A program made the position numbers and the translations under genes. A model generated the notes under the pieces. The model saw nothing but the letters and a program-made list of their open reading frames with translations, did not search any database and was not told where the DNA came from. A stretch of DNA of 14,281 nucleotides from Prevotellaceae bacterium UBA5903 (lineage in GTDB: Bacteria > Bacteroidota > Bacteroidia > Bacteroidales > Bacteroidaceae). Location: contig DJEH01000116.1 of the NCBI GenBank assembly GCA_002431845.1, positions 1-14,281 of the forward strand. Reading direction: 5' to 3'. How positions within the stretch are numbered: position 1 is the first letter of the stretch; each line of letters starts with the position of its first letter. This document shows, one piece after another, positions 1 to 6,241 of this stretch.

Positions 1-157
1 GATATTGGTTGTACATATTGTATATTGCAGCTTTTGCTTGCGTCAATTAGATGTATAAAGTTTTTTTTAGTAGTTTTGCAACATGATAAAATGTATTATC
101 AATACTAAGGAAAAGTAGATTGGCTGCATATGGATGTTTACTATAAAAATTGCTCTT

Positions 158-356
158 TAAGTAGGTATTAAAAAATAGTAAATATAATCGTTTTGTTCTA
201 TATTAATTGGTATGCCCAAGCACGTTGTTGCCACTATAACCACAGGCTTTATTGATTACGTAGCTCACTACGATCTTTTTTCTGCCTAAGCTTCTGATAG
301 AGATAATGCACAATTCATATCAATATTCATATCAATAAAATTAGAACGCCTACTTA
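158..356. repeat. Intergenic MITE-like repeat element, copy 1
   Basis: This noncoding element is bounded by an 8-bp terminal inverted repeat, TAAGTAGG (158-165) and CCTACTTA (349-356). It aligns over most of its length with 4698-4882: AAGTAGGTATT at the left end, TTAATTGGTATGC around 204-215, a core GATTACGTAGCTCACTACGA (253-272), then GCTTCTGATAGAGATAATGC and AATTCATATCAAT. An outer stem pairs 206-214 with 316-324 (eight Watson-Crick pairs and one G-T). An inner stem near 220-229 with 302-311 is weakened by transitions. CATATCAAT occurs twice, at 316-324 and 328-336, which the other copy lacks. No transposase is encoded. The TA at each outer edge would fit insertion at TA, but this is inference. 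Confidence 0.6.
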
Positions 357-420
357 TAGTTTTTATCTTATTTGAGTGTTTTTATGCAGTAGAACCATTA
401 ATTGTAACTTTTACTCTCGT

Positions 421-666
421 TTATTGTAAAATAGCGTTGTTAGATGGTGTAGTATTGTTTGCTTGTCTTAGTTTATCAATTTCGGTGAGTAGGTTGATTT
501 TCTCCTTGCTTAGTTTACCTTCTTTGATTGTTTTTTGATTGTATTTCCACCAGTTGAGTAATCCTCTGTTTTCTACTTTGTTCTTGTTGGGTAGATGCTT
601 GTTCTTTTCAACATAATTTTTTAGTTGCATATACTTTGTGTACCAAATATGTTCCCTTTTATTCAT
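421..666 (-). CDS. Small helicase-associated-domain protein (orphan)
   Basis: This 81-residue basic, lysine- and asparagine-rich protein matches the helicase-associated (HA) domain pattern. A conserved Trp (W8) and Tyr (Y12) come first, then LKNYVEKNKHLP, then LLNWWKYNQ, and finally a GKLSKEKINLL helix ending in a short polar tail. In the family this domain occurs as tandem copies behind superfamily 2 helicases, or alone in small Bacteroidetes proteins, and is presumed to bind nucleic acid. Here no helicase motif is found nearby. The frame stays open upstream to a stop at 733-735 without another ATG, so the protein appears complete rather than a cut-off tail, but a decayed remnant is possible. 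It sits among noncoding repeats, and no clear promoter or Shine-Dalgarno sequence was found. Confidence 0.6.
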   Translation of the reverse strand: MNKREHIWYTKYMQLKNYVEKNKHLPNKNKVENRGLLNWWKYNQKTIKEGKLSKEKINLLTEIDKLRQANNTTPSNNAILQ

Positions 667-763
667 AAAATGGTTATGTTTTATTGAGTGCTTGCAATAA
701 TTAAACTGAATAAGTGATACGAATATAGATGCTCAATATGAATTCTCAAAATGCAATTTAGGT

Positions 764-842
764 AAATATATAAGTTTGACAAATATAGGTTTGAAAAAAT
801 ATAGGTTTGAAAAAATATAAGTTGTACAAAGATAAGTTTGAT
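764..842. repeat. Degenerate AT-rich tandem repeat, 15-17 bp units
   Basis: There are five head-to-tail units of the form AAATATAGGTTTGAAA. The two at 781-796 and 797-812 are identical. The flanking units (764-780, 813-827, 828-842) keep AAATATA or AAAGATA followed by AGTTTGA or AGTTGTAC. The units are too short, degenerate and spacer-free to be CRISPR repeats. The array has no recognisable coding content on either strand. Confidence 0.6.
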
Positions 843-918
843 AAATAGAAGTAAAGAGGCAACAAGCAAGTGCAATAAATTTAAGTGAGGCAAATCTTAA
901 GTAAGGTAAAGATAAGGA

Positions 919-1019
919 AAAGACATAAACATACAGAGCAAATGAAGAAAGAGGTTTTAAGATCACTATTAGGCTGTGGGGTCTTTGAACAATTCTTTGC
1001 TTTGTTTGTTTATGTCTTT
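919..1019. repeat. Long imperfect inverted repeat downstream of the glycosyltransferase
   Basis: Positions 919-942 and 996-1019 are inverted copies of each other, matching at 22 of 24 positions. The right arm starts TTTGCTTTGTTTGTTTATGT, and a 53-base loop separates the arms. The structure lies beyond the 3' end of the minus-strand glycosyltransferase gene, so it could form in that transcript's trailer. The arms are not G+C rich, so a role as an intrinsic terminator is uncertain. Confidence 0.5.
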
Positions 1020-1062
1020 GCTTTGTTTGTTTTATGCCTTGCTTTGTTTGCTTACATCTTTG
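996..1062. repeat. T-rich tandem repeat, about 21 bp units
   Basis: There are three consecutive units of 20-22 bp, built on TTTGCTTTGTTTGTTTATGT: 996-1016, 1017-1038 and 1039-1058. A partial fourth follows. The first unit also forms the right arm of the inverted repeat with 919-942. The array ends about 20 bases before the stop codon of the minus-strand glycosyltransferase. Confidence 0.6.
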
Positions 1063-1078
1063 TGTTGAATATACATAC

Positions 1079-1849
1079 TTAGTATTTTAATTTAGAGTAA
1101 GCAAATTCTCCAAGTTTCCAAGCATATCTTAAGCAAAATAGAAATTGGTTGTAATATACATTGTGACGTTTAAGTGAGCGTGCGATTTCTTTTTGAACTT
1201 TGCTACGATTGTTCAGATTGCGTGTTGAAGCTCCGCCTTGTCGCATGGTTACAAAGTCTTTGTTGATATATTGTGTTTTGATACGATGAATATATATCAA
1301 GCGTAGCAACATATCAAAGTCGCTTGAAATTTTGTAGTCAAGATTGTAGTAGCCATATTTTTCAAACACCTCTTTGCGTGCGTAGAAAGTGGGGTGGGCA
1401 GGTATGAATCCAAGGTGCATTGTCCATGGTCGGAAATAACGTGACGAGTAGTAGCGTACGCATTTGTCTATTTTATCGTCGTTTACATAGTGAATGTCTG
1501 CGTAGATAGCATCCATTGTGCCTTGTTTCATTGTGTTAGCAATAGTTTCTACGACGTCGTTAGATGAGTAAAAGTCATCAGAATTGAGAATGCCAACAAC
1601 TTCGCCCTGTGCCATGTGTATTCCTTTGTTCATAGCATCGTATATACCATTGTCTTTTTCGCTAACCCATACCATTCTCCCATTAAATTTAGGAGTATAT
1701 TGTTTTATTAGGTCTACTGTTCCGTCTGTTGAACCACCATCAATAACGATATATTCGATGTCATTATAGTTTTGTTTCAATACGCTCTCAAAAGTATCAC
1801 GTATAGTAGAGGCACTATTATATGCTGCTGTAATAATTGATATTTTCAC
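1079..1849 (-). CDS. Family 2 glycosyltransferase (GT-A fold)
   Basis: This 256-residue protein has the layout of WcaA-type GT2 enzymes, which transfer a sugar from a nucleotide-sugar donor to a growing glycan or lipid carrier at the cytoplasmic face of the membrane. It opens with MKISIITAAYNSA. The nucleotide-binding motif DGGSTDGT is at residues 37-44. EKDNGIYDAMNKGI (64-77) is typical of the subgroup. The metal-binding DXD-type motif is NSDD (89-92), and the acceptor/base region is SSDFDMLLRL (175-184). There is no membrane segment, and the length is normal for a single-domain GT2. It stands alone rather than in a visible polysaccharide cluster, so donor and acceptor cannot be named. A -7 box, TAACTTTG, lies about 65 bases upstream of the ATG. 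The ATG start leaves no room for missing motifs. Confidence 0.9.
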   Translation of the reverse strand: MKISIITAAYNSASTIRDTFESVLKQNYNDIEYIVIDGGSTDGTVDLIKQYTPKFNGRMVWVSEKDNGIYDAMNKGIHMAQGEVVGILNSDDFYSSNDVVETIANTMKQGTMDAIYADIHYVNDDKIDKCVRYYSSRYFRPWTMHLGFIPAHPTFYARKEVFEKYGYYNLDYKISSDFDMLLRLIYIHRIKTQYINKDFVTMRQGGASTRNLNNRSKVQKEIARSLKRHNVYYNQFLFCLRYAWKLGEFAYSKLKY

Positions 1850-1912
1850 TATCGTAGGCTGTTTTTATTTTGTTCTGTGTTATTATAAAATATGTATTAT
1901 ATATTTATAAAA

Positions 1913-1921
1913 GCAAAGTTA
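1913..1921 (-). promoter_or_regulatory. Bacteroidetes-type -7 box for the glycosyltransferase
   Basis: Read on the minus strand, the bases are TAACTTTGC, matching the TAnnTTTG consensus recognised by the primary sigma factor of Bacteroidetes. No good -33 TTTG is seen at the expected spacing. The implied leader is about 60 bases. Confidence 0.5.
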
Positions 1922-2023
1922 CTATGTTTAATTGATTTTACCTATTTTATGTCTTGAAACTTGCCATTAAACACTAAATAATGTAGAAAATGTAATTTTT
2001 TTATGTTTTTTTCTTGCAAATGC

Positions 2024-2054
2024 TTGGTAGTTAAAAAAATAGTTTCTATCTTTG
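2024..2054 (+). promoter_or_regulatory. Promoter of tRNA-His
   Basis: A TATCTTTG box at 2047-2054 matches TAnnTTTG. TTGG at 2024-2027, 19 bases upstream, is a reasonable -33 element. The mature tRNA begins 30 bases after the -7 box, which leaves a short 5' leader. Confidence 0.65.
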
Positions 2055-2083
2055 CATCGCTTTACAAGAAAAGGCAACACGAT

Positions 2084-2158
2084 GGTGCTTATAGTTCAGT
2101 TGGTTAGAGCGTCAGATTGTGGTTCTGAATGTCGTGGGTTCGAATCCCACTAAGCACC
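2084..2158 (+). tRNA. tRNA-His (anticodon GUG)
   Basis: The full cloverleaf can be drawn by eye. The acceptor stem pairs GTGCTTA (2085-2091) with TAAGCAC (2151-2157), plus the His-specific extra G-1 (2084) opposite C73 (2158). The D arm is GTTC/GAGC. The anticodon stem TCAGA/TCTGA encloses loop TTGTGGT, with GTG at 2119-2121. The T arm GTGGG/CCCAC encloses TTCGAAT. The 3' CCA is not fully encoded: only CA and then A follow C73, so CCA is presumably added after transcription. It lies alone between its own promoter and terminator. Confidence 0.97.
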
Positions 2159-2169
2159 CAACTTAATCA

Positions 2170-2203
2170 AAGAGGTTTATCTTATTGAGGTAAGCCTCTT
2201 TTT
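2170..2203 (+). terminator. Terminator of tRNA-His
   Basis: AAGAGGTTTA (2170-2179) pairs with TAAGCCTCTT (2191-2200) through one G-T pair. The 11-base loop leads into a run of T residues ending at 2203. Confidence 0.8.
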
Positions 2204-2314
2204 GTTTTGTATGTGCAATGCTTGAAAAGCGTTGCTATGGTGTATAAATCGTTGAATAATCATGTACTTACTGAAAAAATAAGATATGCCTGTCTATTAG
2301 TTACATTTTTTCTT

Positions 2315-2322
2315 TATCTTTG
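2315..2322 (+). promoter_or_regulatory. Bacteroidetes-type -7 box for the PPIase gene
   Basis: TATCTTTG matches TAnnTTTG and is the same box as at tRNA-His. It lies 57 bases before the ATG at 2380. No convincing -33 TTTG is seen, only a T-rich stretch upstream. Confidence 0.55.
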
Positions 2323-2379
2323 CATGTCATAATTTAAGTGTAAAATAATAATAAAAATAATAATAACTAACAACTTTAC

Positions 2380-4575
2380 ATGGCAGCGTTACAAACTATC
2401 AGAAGCAAAGGTGCACTTTTAGTAGGTGTATTGGGCTTGGCCCTTTTTGCTTTCATTGCCGAAGAGTTCTTTCGTTCATTAGAGACAACCTCAAACATGG
2501 ACAAGAGCATAGTAGGAAAAGTGTATGGCGAGAAGCTCTCCATCCAAGACTTCCAAAACATGGTTGATGAGCAGAGCGAAATAGCCAAATTGCAGATGCA
2601 AATGCAAGGTCAAGATGCTAACCTAACAGATGAACAAACTGAGCAAATACGCGAACAAGTTTGGCAACAGTATGTTCAAAAAGCTATGGTTCAGCATGAA
2701 TGTGACAAACTTGGTCTTTATGTTACCGATGGTGAGGTGCAAGAAGCACTTCGTCAAGGAACCGCACAAAGTTTGCAAATAGTTGCAGGCATCTTCCGCA
2801 ATCAACAAACAGGTACATTCGACTTGGCTCAGTTGCAAGACTTTTTGAAGAACTACAACAAAACCATCTCGCAAGCTCAACAAGCGCAGAATAGTGAGGC
2901 TGTAGAGCAAATTCAGATGATCAAGAAGCTTTGGGATTACTCAGAAAAGCAATTGCGTGATGAGTTGCTCTCTAACAAGTACAATATGCTCTTTGCAATG
3001 GGCTTTGTTTCAAACCCTATTGCAGCAAAAGAAAACTTTGACGAGCGCACTATTATCAAGAATGCAGAGATTGCCGCCCTTCCTTACTCAGCAATTGATG
3101 ACAAGGACATTAAGATAACAGACGATGAGCTTAAAGCAGCATACAACGACTTTAAGGAAAACTTCTATTCGCCTGTTGAAACTCGCGACATCAAACTTAT
3201 TGATGTAAACGTTGTAGCAAGTGCTTCAGATCGTGCCGCTTTGATGTCAAAAGTACAAGGTTTTCAACAGCAGTTGCAGAGCGGTGCTGATGTAGCCAAT
3301 GTGGTACGCACTTCAAACTCAACAGTGCAATACTCTAACGTTGCATTGAGCAAGAAAGCCTTCCAAAGCGTTCCCGATGTAGCTTCAGCTCTCGACTCTA
3401 TGAGTGTGGGTAGCGTAAAGGCTGCATACTATAATGCGCAAGATAACACAATCAACACAATCAAGTTGATTGCAAAAGAAGAGGCTCCCGACTCAATTCT
3501 TTATCGTCAGATTGCAGCTACAGCTGCTGATGCCGATGCACGTAAGGCGCAAGCCGACTCTATCCTAACTGCTTTAAACAATGGTGCTTCGTTTGCCGAC
3601 TTAGCAAAGAAGTATGGCCAGCGTTCAGACTCAGTATGGATTTCTTCAGCACAATATGAAAGCTTTGGCATACCTGAGGAAAATGCTTCATACATCAACC
3701 AACTTTATAAGATTGGTGCCAACACAGCGCAAGTTATCTCTAACGACCAAGGCGCAGCTGTTGTACAGGTGCTCGATCGCAAGCATATGGAGACCAAGTA
3801 TAATGTTGCTGTAGTGAAGTGTCCACTCACTTTCTCAAAGAAGACATACGAAGACGAACTCAGCCGTTTTAATCGTTTCCTTTCGCAGAACAACAACCTG
3901 ACATCGCTCGAAAAGAATGCAGCTAAAAATGGTTATGTTGTTACCGACCTCCCTGGATACACTCCTATGCAAAACCTTATAGCTTCGCGCATTGGCGGTA
4001 GTGGTGCAAAGGACTGCGCACGTTGGATATTCGATGATGCAGAGGCAGGCGAGATTTCAAAGCTCTACGAATGTGGTCGTAATGGTGACCACCTGCTCGT
4101 AGTAGGCGTTACTGCAACCAACGATAAGGGTTACTTGCCTTGGGACAACAAGCAAGTTAAAGACTTCCTTACAGTAGTTGTAAAGCAACAAAAGAAGGCT
4201 GAAAAGGCACTTTCTATGGCCAAGAGTGTTAAGTCAGTAGCTGATATGCAAAAGCTTAAGGGTGCAGTTGTAGCATCGCTCACAAACCAAGCTATGGCAG
4301 GCTATCCTATGGTGAATGGTGTAAACGTTCCAGAGCCTAAACTTGCTGGTGTAATTGCTAAGACAGCCGTAAACAAGACCTCTGGTGTTGTAGCTGGTGC
4401 TGGTGCAGCATACATCTTGAAGGTGACTTCGCAAAGCAAGATGAACGATAAATACAATGCACAAGCAGAGATGGCACAAGTAGCACAGTCTAATGGTCAG
4501 CGTGCTTATCAATCGGTATTCAACTACTTAATGATGCACAAGGCTAAGATGACAGACCGTCGCTACGAATTCTAA
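2380..4575 (+). CDS. Membrane-anchored PpiD/SurA-like peptidyl-prolyl isomerase
   Basis: This 731-residue protein is probably a periplasmic foldase that assists envelope and outer-membrane proteins. A short basic N-terminus precedes one membrane anchor (about residues 11-27, GALLVGVLGLALFAFIA). A SurA_N-type chaperone domain follows (about 43-260), helical and Gln-rich, starting at IVGKVYGEKLSIQDF. A parvulin-like segment covers about 372-466, containing GASFADLAKKYG (402-413). A long C-terminal region follows with a probable second degenerate rotamase-like unit. The length fits the large PpiD-like proteins of Bacteroidetes. The usual parvulin HIL/HI motif reads LYRQIA here, without the His, so isomerase activity may be weak or absent and the chaperone role dominant. 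It is monocistronic: its own -7 box lies upstream and a strong terminator downstream. I give no symbol because PpiD and SurA cannot be separated safely. Confidence 0.88.
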   Translation: MAALQTIRSKGALLVGVLGLALFAFIAEEFFRSLETTSNMDKSIVGKVYGEKLSIQDFQNMVDEQSEIAKLQMQMQGQDANLTDEQTEQIREQVWQQYVQKAMVQHECDKLGLYVTDGEVQEALRQGTAQSLQIVAGIFRNQQTGTFDLAQLQDFLKNYNKTISQAQQAQNSEAVEQIQMIKKLWDYSEKQLRDELLSNKYNMLFAMGFVSNPIAAKENFDERTIIKNAEIAALPYSAIDDKDIKITDDELKAAYNDFKENFYSPVETRDIKLIDVNVVASASDRAALMSKVQGFQQQLQSGADVANVVRTSNSTVQYSNVALSKKAFQSVPDVASALDSMSVGSVKAAYYNAQDNTINTIKLIAKEEAPDSILYRQIAATAADADARKAQADSILTALNNGASFADLAKKYGQRSDSVWISSAQYESFGIPEENASYINQLYKIGANTAQVISNDQGAAVVQVLDRKHMETKYNVAVVKCPLTFSKKTYEDELSRFNRFLSQNNNLTSLEKNAAKNGYVVTDLPGYTPMQNLIASRIGGSGAKDCARWIFDDAEAGEISKLYECGRNGDHLLVVGVTATNDKGYLPWDNKQVKDFLTVVVKQQKKAEKALSMAKSVKSVADMQKLKGAVVASLTNQAMAGYPMVNGVNVPEPKLAGVIAKTAVNKTSGVVAGAGAAYILKVTSQSKMNDKYNAQAEMAQVAQSNGQRAYQSVFNYLMMHKAKMTDRRYEF

Positions 4576-4607
4576 TCAACCGACGTTAAAGATTAGAAAA
4601 CAAATAT

Positions 4608-4659
4608 AGTCTGCAAAACTCCAAGGACATTGTCCAATAGAGTTTTGCAGACTTTTTTT
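4608..4659 (+). terminator. Strong intrinsic terminator after the PPIase gene
   Basis: A perfect 14-bp stem pairs AGTCTGCAAAACTC (4608-4621) with 4640-4653 and runs directly into seven T residues (4653-4659). The loop contains a second small hairpin, GGAC (4625-4628) with GTCC (4632-4635). Confidence 0.93.
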
Positions 4660-4660
4660 G

Positions 4661-4668
4661 TAAATTTG
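4661..4668 (+). promoter_or_regulatory. Candidate -7 box upstream of folB-HAD
   Basis: TAAATTTG followed by CA fits TAnnTTTG and lies immediately after the preceding terminator. It has no -33 TTTG at 19-21 bases. If used, the folB-HAD transcript would have a leader of about 240 bases carrying the whole repeat element at 4698-4882. No better box is visible closer to the ATG at 4905. Confidence 0.35.
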
Positions 4669-4697
4669 CATTGCAGTAAATATTGAGTTTGTTGATG

Positions 4698-4882
4698 TAA
4701 GTTGGTATTCAAAATTAATATGTACAATCATGTTCTGCATTAATTGATATGCTTTGGTGCATTGTCTCCGCCATAAGTACAAGTTTCATCAGTCACGTGG
4801 TTTGCTCACGCTCCCTCTTCAGCCTATGCTTCTGATAAAGACAATGCATAAATTCATATCAATCAATTTTAGTCCCTACTTA
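4698..4882. repeat. Intergenic MITE-like repeat element, copy 2
   Basis: This element has ends TAAGTTGG (4698-4705) and CCTACTTA (4875-4882), inverted copies with one mismatch. It has a two-part stem-loop. The outer stem pairs 4739-4751 with 4855-4867 (12 of 13). A 6 x 6 internal loop follows. The inner stem TGCATTGTCT (4758-4767) pairs perfectly with AGACAATGCA (4839-4848). The roughly 70-base apical region contains CAGTCACGTGG and TTTGCTCACGCTCCCTCTTC, the part best shared with copies 1 and 3. It encodes no protein. It fills the gap between the PPIase terminator and folB-HAD. Confidence 0.65.
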
Positions 4883-4904
4883 CCCAATATATAATTAAAG
4901 CAGA

Positions 4905-5933
4905 ATGAAAAAGATAATAGCCTCTCAGCCAAACTTTAGCAAAACCTATTCACAAATGCGCATTACGCTCAAAGACCTATACTTTCATGCCTATCATGGA
5001 GTGTTGAAACAAGAGAACGAAGTAGGAGGAGACTATAAAGTCACACTCATGCTTAGCATCGACCAACAAGATGCCCACGATGCATTATTTGCCGACCATC
5101 TTGAAGGCACTATCAATTATGCCGAAGTGTACCATCTTGTGGCAGAAGAGATGAAACACTCTGTTCAGCTTTTAGAGCATCTTTGTGCAAGGATATGCAA
5201 GCACCTAATTCGCCGTTTTGAAAAGTTGCAAGAGGTAAATATCGAGGTTGCCAAGTGCTGCCCGCCCATACAAGGTTTCCAAGGTGAGGGCATAAGCGTT
5301 AGTTTTTCACTAAAGCGTCAGCTCGTGGCATGGGATTTTGATGGCACTATAGCCGACACGCGCCAAGGCATTGTTCGCACCATGACCGAAACTTTCAGGC
5401 GATTAAATTATCCCATTCCCACCCCCGAAGCCATTTGTCAAACCATAGGTCTACCGCTCATTGTGAGCATCGCTCAACTTGCACATATCGAAGGCGAAAA
5501 GCTTAACGAGGCAGTAACACTCTACAAAGAAATATTTGAGCAGATAGGCAATGTAGGCGTGAGCCTTTTCCCCACCGTGATTGATGAGATGCGTCGCCAG
5601 CACGAGCAAGGCAAGTTTGTAGCTATAGCCACCAGTCGCGGTCATGAGTCGGTAAGCAATTTTTGTAAGCAGTTAGGACTTTCGCCTTATGTAGACTATA
5701 TTGTGGCTGCCGAGGATGTTGCGGTTCACAAACCCAATCCTGCCCCTATACATCTTTTGTGCCAAATGGCAAATGTACATCCCGACCAAACCACCGTTAT
5801 TGGCGACACCACATTTGATATACTTATGGGACGAAATGCCCGTGTCAAGCAAACCATAGGTGTGAGTTGGGGTAACCATTCGTGCGAGCAGCTGATTGCA
5901 GCTGGTGCAACCTATGTAGTTGATGCCTTTTAG
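4905..5933 (+). CDS. folB: Dihydroneopterin aldolase (FolB) fused to a HAD-family phosphatase
   Basis: This is a two-domain, 342-residue protein. Residues about 18-137 are FolB, which cleaves 7,8-dihydroneopterin to 6-hydroxymethyl-dihydropterin and glycolaldehyde in folate synthesis. FolB features are LYFHAYHGVLKQENEVGG (25-42), TINYAEVY (69-76) and the catalytic-lysine segment EVAKCCPPIQGFQ (K117). Residues about 140-342 are a phosphoglycolate-phosphatase-like HAD hydrolase. Its motif I is DFDGT (144-148, nucleophile D144), motif II ATSR (242-245), motif III K276 in HKPNP, and motif IV GDTTFD (D301, D305). The domains join in one uninterrupted frame with almost no linker. Typical FolB begins at MRITLKDLYF, so residue 18 (ATG at 4956) is an alternative start; the 17-residue extension is otherwise odd. 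It is a single gene, flanked on both sides by related repeat sequence. The HAD substrate is unknown. Confidence 0.88.
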   Translation: MKKIIASQPNFSKTYSQMRITLKDLYFHAYHGVLKQENEVGGDYKVTLMLSIDQQDAHDALFADHLEGTINYAEVYHLVAEEMKHSVQLLEHLCARICKHLIRRFEKLQEVNIEVAKCCPPIQGFQGEGISVSFSLKRQLVAWDFDGTIADTRQGIVRTMTETFRRLNYPIPTPEAICQTIGLPLIVSIAQLAHIEGEKLNEAVTLYKEIFEQIGNVGVSLFPTVIDEMRRQHEQGKFVAIATSRGHESVSNFCKQLGLSPYVDYIVAAEDVAVHKPNPAPIHLLCQMANVHPDQTTVIGDTTFDILMGRNARVKQTIGVSWGNHSCEQLIAAGATYVVDAF

Positions 5934-5953
5934 ATTTCACCTATTCTACCGAA

Positions 5954-6048
5954 TGTCTTGCACGCTCTCAAAAGTGTCCTTTTGTAAGCAGTTTCAGTTA
6001 CATGGTCCGCTATGCTCCTTCAACTATTTACCCAATATGGTGCAAGAC
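5954..6048. repeat. Degenerate third copy of the intergenic element core
   Basis: A perfect 9-bp stem, GTCTTGCAC (5955-5963) with GTGCAAGAC (6040-6048), encloses a loop. The loop contains CAGTTACATGGTCCGCTATG and CTCCTTCA, which align with CAGTCACGTGGTTTGCTCAC and CTCCCTCTTCA of the copy at 4698-4882. The outer part of the element is not recognisable on the left. On the right, an element-end-like sequence appears at 6167. It begins about 20 bases after the folB-HAD stop codon. Confidence 0.45.
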
Positions 6049-6166
6049 GCATACAATAAAGCTTGCTTTAATTGTTGAGCCTTAGCCCATATTCTCAGAG
6101 AAAAATTACTCTTTCGATACCGCACAATCCATTACGGCAGAATTTATAGAACCACCCTTAAATAAA

Positions 6167-6203
6167 AAGTAGGTATTCAAAATTTATATTTGAATACCTA
6201 CTT
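6167..6203. terminator. Perfect 15-bp hairpin between convergent genes, built from element-end sequence
   Basis: AAGTAGGTATTCAAA (6167-6181) pairs perfectly with 6189-6203 around a 7-base loop. On the minus strand the stem runs into TTTTT, so it should terminate the AraC-type gene ending at 6242. On the plus strand a weaker T-rich stretch follows about 13 bases later. The bases 6167-6189 match the left end of the element copy starting at 4699 at 21 of 23 positions, so the terminator seems to derive from that repeat. Confidence 0.75.
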
Positions 6204-6241
6204 AATTCTATAATTCTTTTTGCCTATGTGTTTCTTGAAAC

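Noticed and set aside
71..78. TAGTTTTG, a good plus-strand -7 box
   Set aside because: No supportable gene follows on the plus strand before the element copy, and such AT-rich boxes arise by chance. It could drive an RNA, but nothing here shows that.
1..108. Frame open from the window edge for 35 codons, ending at TAA 106-108
   Set aside because: It could be the end of a gene starting outside the window, but the residues match nothing I recognise and the region is very AT-rich. There is too little to call.
781..812. Two identical adjacent 16-mers suggesting a CRISPR array
   Set aside because: The units are directly adjacent without spacers, AT-rich and degenerate on both sides, and no cas gene is present.
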